Below the pieces are notes generated by a model that was given only the letters and a program-made list of their open reading frames with translations, did no database searches and was not told where the DNA came from. Shown here piece after piece: positions 30,865-39,212 of a DNA stretch of 64,000 nt. Numbering within the stretch: the stretch's first letter is position 1; the number at the start of each line of letters is the position of its first letter. Origin of the DNA: Nonomuraea zeae (GTDB taxonomy: Bacteria > Actinomycetota > Actinomycetes > Streptosporangiales > Streptosporangiaceae); contig NZ_VCKX01000016.1 in NCBI RefSeq assembly GCF_005889725.1, positions 24,861 to 88,860 of the forward strand. Reading direction: 5' to 3'. The position numbers and the translations under genes were made by a program.

Positions 30865-31821
30865 TCAGAACGTGGCGATCGGGTTGACCGGGCTGCCGGA
30901 CGTGCCTGCGAAGCGGACCGGCGCGACTGCGAGGTGGAAGTCCCACTGGCCGAGCTCGGCGGCCGTCGTCGCGCACGCCTCCAGGTCGCAGTTGTCGAGC
31001 ATCCACAGACCCATCGCGACGAGGCTCACGGCGTGAACCGGCATCAGCACGTCTTCGTACCCCGACGGCTGGACGTCCTGGGGGGTGTCGGCGCCGATCA
31101 GGGCGACCTCCCGTTCGTGCAGCCACGGCAGGCAGGACGCGTGCCAGCCGGCCTGCGTGAAGCCGCCGGGCTCGCCGGACTCGTGCCGGAAGCGGCCGTA
31201 GCCGGTCCGCAGGAGCACCGCGTCGCCGGGTCGCACCCGCACACCCTGGCGGCGCTCGGCCTCTTCGAGGTCGTCGGGGAACACGCCCTGCCCCGGTTCG
31301 AGCCATGGCACATCGCGGACCTTCGCGATGTCCAGCAGGACACCGCGCGTGATGATCCCGTTCGCCGCCGCCGTGACGGCCCCCCACGCCGATCCCGTTG
31401 CGGCGTCGACCAGCGAGTGCGACCGCCCGTTGTACATCGTGCCGTCCCAGAAGATGTGGCACGGCGAGTCGATGTGGGTGAGGGTGTTGCCGTGGAACGT
31501 GATGCCGAGCCGCTCGGACGAGAAGCCCCAGCGCCGGTCGTTGCGGAATCCGGGCGCCGGCATGTTCTCGGCGCCCGGCATGTCGGCGGCGCACGGGCAG
31601 GCCGTCGTCGACCGCTCCATGTCCTTCGGTACGGCAACCTCCCACGCGCACGACACGCTCCTGCCGTGGCGCACGGCCCGCGCCGCCGCCAGCCGGACGT
31701 CGTCGGTGATGTGGTTGAGCGTGCCGAGCTCGTCGTCGTCGCCCCACCGTCCCCAGTTGGACAGCGTGTTGAAGTATCCGAGCACGTCGTCCTGTGTGGG
31801 CATCGATCGCTCTGCCGTCAT
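30865..31821 (-). CDS. Cyclase-family (kynurenine-formamidase-like) metal hydrolase
   Basis: ATG 31821 gives 318 residues; GGAGGAG lies 11 nt upstream, and ATG 31803 is also possible. The metal-binding motif HGNTLTHIDSPCH matches the H-x-G-T-H-x-D-x-P-x-H pattern of the cyclase/formamidase fold. PGDAVLLRTGYGRF, GADTPQD and the C-terminal HLAVAPVRFAGTSGSPVNP (substrate loop) are standard. Members hydrolyse N-formylkynurenine, isatin or related cyclic amides. The actual substrate is not evident. The gene is divergent from the LacI regulator at 31997. Confidence 0.82.
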   Translation of the reverse strand: MTAERSMPTQDDVLGYFNTLSNWGRWGDDDELGTLNHITDDVRLAAARAVRHGRSVSCAWEVAVPKDMERSTTACPCAADMPGAENMPAPGFRNDRRWGFSSERLGITFHGNTLTHIDSPCHIFWDGTMYNGRSHSLVDAATGSAWGAVTAAANGIITRGVLLDIAKVRDVPWLEPGQGVFPDDLEEAERRQGVRVRPGDAVLLRTGYGRFRHESGEPGGFTQAGWHASCLPWLHEREVALIGADTPQDVQPSGYEDVLMPVHAVSLVAMGLWMLDNCDLEACATTAAELGQWDFHLAVAPVRFAGTSGSPVNPIATF

Positions 31822-31860
31822 CCCAGCATCGGCTCCTCCGGTCACGCGGTTCGCGGCACC

Positions 31861-31935
31861 GAAGGCAGGGTATCCCGCCTTCTTCCTGTGACATGCCAGG
31901 GCCCGCTGAGCCGGCAGGATACAAGATCAGCGGGC
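31861..31935. promoter_or_regulatory. Inverted repeats in the cyclase/LacI divergent promoter
   Basis: GCCCGCTGA (31901-31909) and TCAGCGGGC (31927-31935) are perfect 9-bp arms 17 bp apart. Just before them, 31861-31882 forms an imperfect stem (GAAGGC...GCCTTC around GGGTATCCC). They could be regulator sites or mRNA structures; no assignment is possible. Confidence 0.35.
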
Positions 31936-31996
31936 GGAGTGGCGTCCGGCAAAGACGGCACCGCCCGCCTCCTCCCTCCCTGACTAGACTGCCGCC

Positions 31997-33019
31997 ATGA
32001 CCGCGGAGTCGTCCCCTTTGACCATCGCCCAGCTCGCCGAGCTGGCCGGAGTCTCCACCGCGACGGTCTCCAAGGTCGTGAACGGCCGTTCCGAAGTGTC
32101 CTCCGAAACCCGCGCCGCCGTGGAGGAGCTCATCCGCCGGCACGGCTACCGGCGCCAGCGCCGCCGCTCCATGCCGACGGCCCTGGTGGAGCTGGTCTTC
32201 CACGCGCTGGAGGGTGACTATCCCGTCGAGATCACCAAGGGGGTGGCGGCGGTCGCGCGTGAGCACGAGCTCACGGTGGCGATCTCGGACCTGCGCCGCG
32301 ACCACACCGCCGCGGGCGCCTGGCTGGAAGGTGTGCTGCGGCGCCGTCCGAGCGGCGTGATCGCGGTGTTCTCCGGGCTGACCGAACTCCAGCACGAGCA
32401 GCTCGCCCGCCGCGAGATCCCGCTGGTCCTGCTGGATCCGGCCGACGCTCCCGCCAGGAACATCCCTTCGGTCGGCGCCGGCAACTGGAACGGCGGGCTC
32501 ACGGCGACTCGCCATCTTCTGGAGCTCGGGCATCGTCGCATCGCCGTCATCACCGGGCCGGACTCCGCGCTGTCCAGCCGGGCCCGTCTCGACGGCTACC
32601 GAACCGCCCTGGACATGGCCGGCGTGCCCGCCGATCCGGAGCTGATCGGCCGGGGCGACTTCTTCATCGAGGGTGGCCTGGCCGAGGCGTACCGCATGCT
32701 GTGCCTTCCCGACCGGCCGACCGCGATCTTCGCCACGAACGACGGTCAGGCCATCGGCGTCTACCATGCGGCCCACCGGCTCGGCCTGCGCATTCCGGCC
32801 GATCTCAGCGTGATCGGGTTCGACGACATGCCTTCGGTGCGGTGGGCCATCCCGCCGCTGACCACCATCCGCCAGCCTCTCGCCGAGATGGCCGCGGCGG
32901 CCACCTCGATGCTGCTGAAGCTGGCCAACGGCGAGCAGCTGTCGCAGAGCCGGGTCGAGCTGGCCACCGACCTCGTCGTACGCGAGAGCACCGCGCCGCC
33001 CAGGCACCTGTCCTCCTGA
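31997..33019 (+). CDS. LacI-family transcriptional regulator
   Basis: The product is 340 residues from ATG 31997. The N-terminal headpiece TIAQLAELAGVSTATVSKVV with NGRSEVSSETRAAVEELIRR and a hinge helix is canonical LacI. The remainder is a periplasmic-binding-protein-like sensor (VELVFHALEGDYPVEITKGV, GHRRIAVITGPDSALSSRAR, IGFDDMPSVRWAIPPLTTIR). It resembles LacI regulators of xylan or other plant-polysaccharide use. Two LacI-type operators stand 7.6 and 10 kb to the left in the hemicellulase cluster; control of that cluster by this protein is an inference. The cyclase gene is an alternative target. Confidence 0.88.
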   Translation: MTAESSPLTIAQLAELAGVSTATVSKVVNGRSEVSSETRAAVEELIRRHGYRRQRRRSMPTALVELVFHALEGDYPVEITKGVAAVAREHELTVAISDLRRDHTAAGAWLEGVLRRRPSGVIAVFSGLTELQHEQLARREIPLVLLDPADAPARNIPSVGAGNWNGGLTATRHLLELGHRRIAVITGPDSALSSRARLDGYRTALDMAGVPADPELIGRGDFFIEGGLAEAYRMLCLPDRPTAIFATNDGQAIGVYHAAHRLGLRIPADLSVIGFDDMPSVRWAIPPLTTIRQPLAEMAAAATSMLLKLANGEQLSQSRVELATDLVVRESTAPPRHLSS

Positions 33020-33145
33020 CCGGCGCCCCCGGCAGGCCGAGCGCCTCGGGCCGCGGCGTCACCTCCGTGTCTCCGGCGTAGGCGCGCCGAGCCGGCCGGT
33101 CCAGCCGCGACCGCCCGGCGGGTCAGCACGCTTCTCCCCTTGTGC

Positions 33146-33200
33146 GCGGCTCGGTCGCGGCTCGGTCGCGGCTCGGTCGTGGCTCGGTCGTGGCTCGGTC
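33146..33200. repeat. Five tandem 11-bp repeats (GYGGCTCGGTC)
   Basis: Units start at 33146, 33157, 33168, 33179 and 33190: three GCGGCTCGGTC followed by two GTGGCTCGGTC, then a decayed sixth. The 11-bp period is one helical turn, so each unit presents the same DNA face. It lies about 115 bp upstream of the Tat-exported protein gene. The flanking 33020-33315 region holds no other gene. Confidence 0.85.
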
Positions 33201-33315
33201 GCGGCCGTCACACGACCATGACACGGCGCGGACGAGGCGGGGACACGGCTGGCCGACAGTGGGTGGGGGCCTTGAGGCTCCGGCGAAGGTGATCACGAAA
33301 AAGGAGAACGTGTTG

Positions 33316-34611
33316 GTGCATGACGGAGAATGGGACCGGCGTTCGGTGTTGCGGGGCGCGGCGGTGCTGGCCGGTGCGGCTGCGACGGTGCCGCTGTCAG
33401 GCGGGGCGGCCACGGCGCTGGCCGGCGGCGGTGACGCGGACGCGCTGTTCAAGGCCGGGAAGTTCGAGCAGGCCGGCCGCGCCTACGAGGAGATCCTGAA
33501 GAAGGACCCCACGAACCTGCACGCGGCCCGCCGCCGCGGCCATGTGGCGCTCCTGTCCAACAGGTTCCCCGACGCCGAAAAGTACCTCAAGATGGCCATC
33601 GAGCTGGCCCCCGACGACAAGGACGCCAACTACTTCCTGGCCGACTGCTACATCCGGCAGGACAAGTTCTCCCTCTCCGCGCCACACTGGCGGGCGGCCG
33701 GCGAGGACAGCTACGCCAAGTGGTTCGCGGCGGTCCGCGGCGCGGCGTACCAGATCCACGGCGACGTCGCGCGGCTGCCATGGCTGCAGATGGACCCGAT
33801 GCCGCTGGTGGAGGCCTCGGTCAACGGCGGGCCGCCGAAGCGCTTCACGTTCTACACCGGCGCCCCGAATCTGGGCCTGACCGCGTCGGTGGCCAAGGAG
33901 GCCGGGCTGAGCCCCGTCGCCAGCCAGAAGATCGACTACGAGAACGGCGTCATCTGGGCGTACTACGGGATACTGGACTCCTTCAAGCTGGGCGGCATCG
34001 AGCTGCGCAACGTCCCCGTGGGCTGGTCGTCGACGGAGTCGGGCGAAGACGTCGACACCGAAAGCGACGGCATGATCGGCACGTGGGTCTTCTACCACCT
34101 GCTGACCACCTTCGACTACGCGGGCCGGTCGCTGATCCTGCGCCGCCGCACCCCCGAAACGGCCAGGACGGCACGCGCCGCGGCCGTACAGGCGGGTGCC
34201 AGGCCCCTGCCGCTGTGGCTGGCCCGCGAGCAATATCTGCACAGCAGGGGCAGCCTCGCCAGATCCGGCTCACGGGTGGTGGGGGTGAACTTCGGCGGAA
34301 GGAGCGAGACCGCCGCGGTCGTGTTCGGGGACACGGCGCAGCAATTGGGGATCCGTACCGACTACGACCGCCCGATCGGGACTTTTGCCCATAGCCACCC
34401 GGCCGTCACCTACCCCTGCTACCCGAAGGAGATCCGCCTCGGCACCGCCACCGCCAAGGAGATCTACTGCGAGACGCATCCGGGGGCCGCGCTCGCCCCC
34501 TTGGGGTTCGACGTGCCGGCCGCCTTCTTCCACTGCTTCTTCAAGCCCTACAACATCACCCTCGACTTCACCGACATGAGCCTCTACATCGCCCCCGGCA
34601 AGGCCACCTGA
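33316..34611 (+). CDS. Tat-exported TPR protein with degenerate retropepsin-like domain
   Basis: GTG 33316 has GGAG 9 nt upstream (TTG 33313 and GTG 33310 are alternatives); the product is 431 residues. DRRSVLRGAAVLAGAAA at the N-terminus is a twin-arginine signal. Two or three TPR helices follow (ADALFKAGKFEQAGRAYEEI, RGHVALLSNRFPDAEKYLKM). Then comes a fold resembling aspartyl proteases of the retropepsin type (VNGGPPKRFTFYTGAPNLGL), but the D-T-G motif reads Tyr180-Thr-Gly (TAC at 33853-33855). A second half starts near GSRVVGVNFGG. It is predicted to be non-catalytic or to act as a binding protein outside the membrane. Confidence 0.65.
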   Translation: MHDGEWDRRSVLRGAAVLAGAAATVPLSGGAATALAGGGDADALFKAGKFEQAGRAYEEILKKDPTNLHAARRRGHVALLSNRFPDAEKYLKMAIELAPDDKDANYFLADCYIRQDKFSLSAPHWRAAGEDSYAKWFAAVRGAAYQIHGDVARLPWLQMDPMPLVEASVNGGPPKRFTFYTGAPNLGLTASVAKEAGLSPVASQKIDYENGVIWAYYGILDSFKLGGIELRNVPVGWSSTESGEDVDTESDGMIGTWVFYHLLTTFDYAGRSLILRRRTPETARTARAAAVQAGARPLPLWLAREQYLHSRGSLARSGSRVVGVNFGGRSETAAVVFGDTAQQLGIRTDYDRPIGTFAHSHPAVTYPCYPKEIRLGTATAKEIYCETHPGAALAPLGFDVPAAFFHCFFKPYNITLDFTDMSLYIAPGKAT

Positions 34612-34708
34612 CCACCGCGACACTGCCCCGGCGCCCATCCTTGTGGCCGGGAGCCGCTCGTTCCGCTGTATCCGCCGGTACGGCGGTGCCGCGCTAAGAT
34701 CGCGTCCC

Positions 34709-36481
34709 GTGCCTTCTGATGGTTTATGGCGAATTATCAGGGTCGGATTAGTCGGCCTGCTTCTCGCGGGGACGGTCGCCGGCCTGGCGCTCGGCGACGC
34801 CTGGCTCTGGGTGGCCGTCGAATGGTCGCCGCCGGCCCATGCGGACTACGACGCGAGCGACGGGTTCGCCACCTCGACGGTTGTGGCGCTGTTCGGGGCC
34901 GCTCTGGTGAAGGCCGCGCTCCTGTGGCTGATCCTGCGTGCCCCCGCGCCGGGGCCGCTGGACCGCCGGGCGAAGGCGCTGCGCCGGCTGCTGTATCTGG
35001 CGGTGGCGTACAGCCTCGTGCTGTGGTACCCGATCGCGCTGCTCCCCGACGCGGTGGACGCGGCGTTCTACCTCGTGCTGTGGACCGCGATCGACGTCCT
35101 CTACCTGCTCGTCATCCGCTGGCGGTCCCGCGTGCTGCGCGCGGTGGCCGGAGCGATGTTCGCGGTCGAGCTGGCCGGGATGTCCAACGAGCTGCTCGAC
35201 GAACTCGACCTCCCCGAGCTTGGCGCGAGCTACATCGTCAGCCTGGGCTTGATGCTGGGCGGAGTGGCGGCGACCGTCATCACGGTCGTCGGGCAGCGGC
35301 GCGACGGCCGGTGGAGCCGCGGCACGCAGGCCGCCGGGTGGTTGTCGGTGGGCGTCTACGCGCTGGTGATCCCGCTCAACGTTCTCGCCGGAAGGATCCC
35401 CGGCACGAGTACGGCGATGCTGGTCGTGCTGGACGCGGTGGGGCTCGTCAGCACCGTGTGGATCGCGGCGACCGCCCGCGAACTGCCCATCGCGGACCGC
35501 CCGGCGGACCTTCCACCCGCGCGGCGGCGCGGGATCCGCGTCGCGGTGGCGGCTGTGGCCGTCCTGCCGATCATCGCGATGATCCACCCGGAGCAGGCCG
35601 CGCACCTCACCTACACCCGCGCGTCGATGGACTGCTATGACCGGCCCAGCTTCGGCGACCTGAAACCCGCCGAGCGCGACGCCGCGTTCCTGTGCCGGGC
35701 GCGGAGCGCGGAGGGCGGGGTCACGCCCATGTTCCCGGACAGTCTGTCGGACCAGGCGATCCTCGCGTACGGGCGGGCGCTGTGCCGGGCAAAGGACCGC
35801 GACGAGCAGAAGGCGATTCTGGCGCAGGCCGGCAGCGAGCAGCCCGCCTCGGGCGCGGACCCGTGGGACCTCGTCTACGTGTGCCCGGAGATCGTCGGCA
35901 AGACCCATCCCGAGCTGCTGCGGTCGACCGCGGAGACGGAGGCGGCGAACACCGGCTACATCGCCGAGGAGAACGCGAAGTGCCGCGACCCGTGGCCCCG
36001 GACGAAGGGTGTCGTCCAGGCCACGGCCAAATACTTCCTGTTCGTAGACGGCGATCCGGGCTATCTGGTCCACGACCCCAAGGACGAGACGGCCGAACAG
36101 GCGGCGGAGCAGGCCATGGACAAGGTCTACGACGACGACGCCCTCATCGGGGTGGCCGGGAGCGCGGCGCTCATCGGGCACATCGAGGACGTCGTCGATC
36201 TGTGCCTCACGGTGAAGGCCTTCCGCACCGCGCCACCACGGCGGACGGCCGGGTGGGAGCAGGTCAACGAGGTGCCGATCGTCAGCCGCAGCGGCCGGCT
36301 CACCGTGCCGTACATGGGCGAGGGCGGAGAGGTGGGCGCGGGCGCCCCGATGCCGAACCTGGCGATCGCGGGGAAGGGCCGTTACCGGCTCCGTGTCTAC
36401 GTGCGGGTCGGCAATGAGGAGCAGCACCTGGTCGTGGTGTTCCCGGGTGCGTCGAGGAAGAGGCTTCAGCTGAAGCCGTGA
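34709..36481 (+). CDS. Polytopic membrane protein with soluble C-terminal region, unknown function
   Basis: GTG 34709 gives 590 residues. The -10-like TAAGAT (34695-34700) is 8 bp upstream and no Shine-Dalgarno sequence is seen, so a leaderless mRNA is likely. About eight membrane segments cover residues 8-310 (IIRVGLVGLLLAGTVAGLAL, VVALFGAALVKAALLWLILR and others). A soluble C-terminal part (about 315-590) has paired cysteines (SMDCYDRPSF, AFLCRARS, ALCRAKD, YVCPEIV, AKCRDPW), perhaps disulfide-bonded outside the cell. No family was recognised. Confidence 0.7.
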   Translation: MPSDGLWRIIRVGLVGLLLAGTVAGLALGDAWLWVAVEWSPPAHADYDASDGFATSTVVALFGAALVKAALLWLILRAPAPGPLDRRAKALRRLLYLAVAYSLVLWYPIALLPDAVDAAFYLVLWTAIDVLYLLVIRWRSRVLRAVAGAMFAVELAGMSNELLDELDLPELGASYIVSLGLMLGGVAATVITVVGQRRDGRWSRGTQAAGWLSVGVYALVIPLNVLAGRIPGTSTAMLVVLDAVGLVSTVWIAATARELPIADRPADLPPARRRGIRVAVAAVAVLPIIAMIHPEQAAHLTYTRASMDCYDRPSFGDLKPAERDAAFLCRARSAEGGVTPMFPDSLSDQAILAYGRALCRAKDRDEQKAILAQAGSEQPASGADPWDLVYVCPEIVGKTHPELLRSTAETEAANTGYIAEENAKCRDPWPRTKGVVQATAKYFLFVDGDPGYLVHDPKDETAEQAAEQAMDKVYDDDALIGVAGSAALIGHIEDVVDLCLTVKAFRTAPPRRTAGWEQVNEVPIVSRSGRLTVPYMGEGGEVGAGAPMPNLAIAGKGRYRLRVYVRVGNEEQHLVVVFPGASRKRLQLKP

Positions 36482-36578
36482 GCGGGTGGTGCGACGACCG
36501 CTGCGCGCGACTTCAGACAGCCGCAGCCGGCCGCGGCCTGCGCCCGTGGCGACCAGGCCGCCCTTAAGGTCCACTTGC

Positions 36579-36621
36579 GTATCTTATCGCGGTGATCTAC
36601 CGTGGCGCGTTAATTAGATAC
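36579..36621. promoter_or_regulatory. AT-rich inverted repeat upstream of the P450
   Basis: GTATCTTA (36579-36586) and TTAGATAC (36614-36621) are 7-of-8 inverted arms, 27 bp apart, in an unusually AT-rich patch. They lie 55-97 bp upstream of ATG 36676, where a repressor or activator would act. Confidence 0.4.
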
Positions 36622-36675
36622 AGCCGCGTACTTTATGGCGGCGGACCCCTCCCCTCCAGAAACAGGACGTGCCCG

Positions 36676-37929
36676 ATGACCGACAGCAGCGTGACCGAGA
36701 AGTCCGCGAGCGTGAGCACCGCGACGATGCGGCGGATCCTGCCCGAGGAGATGGTGGAGCGGGGCCGCAACCCGTTCGATCCGCCGCCGGGCCTGCGGGG
36801 ACAGGGCGCGGTCCGGCCGCTGGATCTGCTCAATGGCGCTCGGGCGTGGCTGGTGACGGGGTTCGAAGAGGCCCGTACGGTGCTGTCGGACGCACGCTTC
36901 AGCGCCGACAAGATGCGCCATCGGGACGCGACGTCGCCGCAGCCGCAAAAGGCGGCGGAGCCGCCGAGGGCGGAGCGGGAGGACGGGATCTTCGTCTTCA
37001 TGGACCCGCCGGAGCACACCCGGCTGCGGCGGTCGCTGACAGGCCAGTTCACGGTGCGGCGGATGCGGGAGCTGGAGTCGCGGGTGACGGAGATCGCGGT
37101 CGAGCACATCGAGGCCATGAAGGCGGCGGGCACGGAGGCCGATCTGGTGCCGGCGTTCGCGTTGCCGCTGCCGTCGCTGGTCATCTGCGAGCTGCTGGGC
37201 GTGGACTACGCCGACCGTGCGGAGTTCCAGGAGCGTACGGCCGTCGGGCTGAACGCGAGCTCGACCCCGCGGGAGCAGGCCATGGCGCGCGCCGAGCTGC
37301 ACGCGTTCATGCGGGGGCTGGTGGCCGCCAAGCGCTCGAACCCCGCCGACGACCTGCTGTCCGGCCTCATCCACGACACCGACCCGCCCCTGACGGACGC
37401 GCAGCTGGTCGATGTCGCCCTCCTGCTGCTCACCGCGGGCCATGAGACCACGGCGAACATGCTGGGCCTGGGCACGTTCGCGCTGCTGGAGCACCCGGAC
37501 CAGCTCGCGGCGCTGCGCGCCGACCCGGGCCTGATCGACAACGCGGTGGAGGAGCTGCTGCGGTTCCTGTCGATCCTCCAGCTCGGGGTCAGCCGGGTCG
37601 CCACCGAGCCGGTGACGCTGGGCGGTGTGGACCTCCCCGCCGGCGCGACCGTCGTGATCGCCACTCCCGAGGTCAACCGGGACCCGCGGCACTGGGACGA
37701 CCCCGACACGCTCGACGTGCGCCGTCCGCGGACTCCGCACCTGGCCTTCGGGCACGGGGTTCACCAGTGCCTGGGGCAGCAGCTGGCCCGGATCGAGCTG
37801 CGGATCGGGCTGGGCGAGCTGATCTCCCGCCTGCCGGGTCTGCGCCTGGCGGTGCCGGCCGAGCAGGTCCCGGTACGCAACGAGATGCTCATCTTCGGCG
37901 TGCGCTCGCTGCCGGTCACCTGGTCATGA
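36676..37929 (+). CDS. Cytochrome P450
   Basis: The product is 417 residues from ATG 36676, with AGGA 8 nt upstream. The I-helix LLLLTAGHETTANMLGL (oxygen-binding AGHETT), the K-helix ExxR in VEELLRFL, and the haem-thiolate loop FGHGVHQCLGQQLAR with Cys365 are complete. MDPPEHTRLRRSLTGQFTVR is the C-helix region. This is a class I bacterial P450 close in layout to CYP105/107-type secondary-metabolite or xenobiotic hydroxylases. No ferredoxin gene is adjacent. The substrate is unknown. Confidence 0.94.
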   Translation: MTDSSVTEKSASVSTATMRRILPEEMVERGRNPFDPPPGLRGQGAVRPLDLLNGARAWLVTGFEEARTVLSDARFSADKMRHRDATSPQPQKAAEPPRAEREDGIFVFMDPPEHTRLRRSLTGQFTVRRMRELESRVTEIAVEHIEAMKAAGTEADLVPAFALPLPSLVICELLGVDYADRAEFQERTAVGLNASSTPREQAMARAELHAFMRGLVAAKRSNPADDLLSGLIHDTDPPLTDAQLVDVALLLLTAGHETTANMLGLGTFALLEHPDQLAALRADPGLIDNAVEELLRFLSILQLGVSRVATEPVTLGGVDLPAGATVVIATPEVNRDPRHWDDPDTLDVRRPRTPHLAFGHGVHQCLGQQLARIELRIGLGELISRLPGLRLAVPAEQVPVRNEMLIFGVRSLPVTWS

Positions 37930-37956
37930 GGCGGCCGGTGCCGCCGATGACCAGGC

Positions 37957-39036
37957 TCAGCGGTCGCACATCGCGGCGACGAAGGCGTCGATCAGGTGCT
38001 GCCGGTTGGCCGGCACCCCGGTGACGTAGACGGTGGCGGCGCGCCCGGCCCGGTTCCGGCCGCTCAACACCGCCGCCCCTGGCATGTCGCCGGCGGCGAA
38101 GTAGGCGTGGCCGCAGCTCGACGTCATCCGGACGACGCCGTAGCCGTAACGGGCGCCCGCGGGCCAGCCTTCCTGCTCGACCTTCACCGTCCGGGTCGTC
38201 ATCGTGCCCAGCGGGGCGTGACTCCAGAACCGGTTGAGGTCTTCGGGAGTGGAGACCAGGCCGCCGCTGGGCCCGAAATCGTAGGTGGGCAGCCGGTCGG
38301 TCAGATCCACCTCGCCACCCTGCGGGTGACGGGGGTCCACCCCGTAGGTGTGGGCGTGCGGCCCGCGGATGCCCTCGTCCCCCTTGGCCGGCCAGTACGA
38401 GTCCCGCATCCCGTACGGCTTGAGTATCAGGTCCCGGCTCGCCTGCCGGAAGTCCTGGCCGGTCACCTTGGTCACGATCAGCCCGAGGACCAGGTAGTTG
38501 GTGTTGGCGTAGGCGAAGGTGCCGCGAGGTGTGGGCTTGAGCGTCAGCGCCACCCGCAGGAAGTCGGGGAGAGGTTGCTTCCAGTCGATCGCGTCAAGAT
38601 ATTCGGGCAGGCCGCTCGTCTGCTGCAGCAGCATCCGAACGGTGATCTTCCGGCCGTCGATCCCGGCGCCGTCGCCGCTGCCGCGCAGCACCCCGGGCAG
38701 GTAACGCTCCACCCTGGCCTCCAGGTCGATCTTCTCCTGATCGGCCAGCCGCAGCACGGTGGCGGCAATGACCGGCTTGCTCATGCTGGCGATCCTGAAC
38801 CGGCCCTGGGGGCCGATCATCGGCTTCCCGGTGCCCCGCTGCGCGGTGCCGGAGCGCCGGGTCACGGTCGCCCCGCCCGGGCTCCGCACCTGGCTCAACG
38901 CGCCCGCCATGCCGTCCTCGGTGGTGAGCAGGTCAAGGCTGGACTGGGGCGAGGACGTAGCGGTGGCGGCGAACGCGGGGACGACAGGGGCAAGCACCAG
39001 ACAACCGGCGACAGCGGCAGCGAGCAGTTTCGTCAT
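37957..39036 (-). CDS. Secreted serine hydrolase, beta-lactamase/D-Ala-D-Ala carboxypeptidase type
   Basis: The product is 359 residues with a signal peptide (1-23, ending PAFA-A). SMSK (84-87) is the S-x-x-K nucleophile/base motif and YANTNY is the second motif (Y-x-N). The third motif is close to HAYFAAGDMPG, an H-x-x in place of KTG, as in the R61 DD-peptidase group. It probably acts on D-Ala-D-Ala peptides or esters outside the membrane. It is convergent with the P450 gene, 27 bp apart. Confidence 0.85.
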   Translation of the reverse strand: MTKLLAAAVAGCLVLAPVVPAFAATATSSPQSSLDLLTTEDGMAGALSQVRSPGGATVTRRSGTAQRGTGKPMIGPQGRFRIASMSKPVIAATVLRLADQEKIDLEARVERYLPGVLRGSGDGAGIDGRKITVRMLLQQTSGLPEYLDAIDWKQPLPDFLRVALTLKPTPRGTFAYANTNYLVLGLIVTKVTGQDFRQASRDLILKPYGMRDSYWPAKGDEGIRGPHAHTYGVDPRHPQGGEVDLTDRLPTYDFGPSGGLVSTPEDLNRFWSHAPLGTMTTRTVKVEQEGWPAGARYGYGVVRMTSSCGHAYFAAGDMPGAAVLSGRNRAGRAATVYVTGVPANRQHLIDAFVAAMCDR

Positions 39037-39212
39037 GACTCCAATGTCGCGGGAAGATCACCCAAGATCAGTCACGCCTGCCAGCCTGTCGGGGTGGGGC
39101 CTGCCCTACCGCCGGACGGCTTTCCTAGGGAAATTCCCAGGTTCGTCCCTGACTCGTCGCGGTGCGCGTTGCTCTACGGTCGTCGTGCCTTTCACGCAGA
39201 ACGGAGAAGATC

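Noticed and set aside
33146..33200. CRISPR array
   Set aside because: Repeats are contiguous 11-mers without spacers and there are no cas genes.
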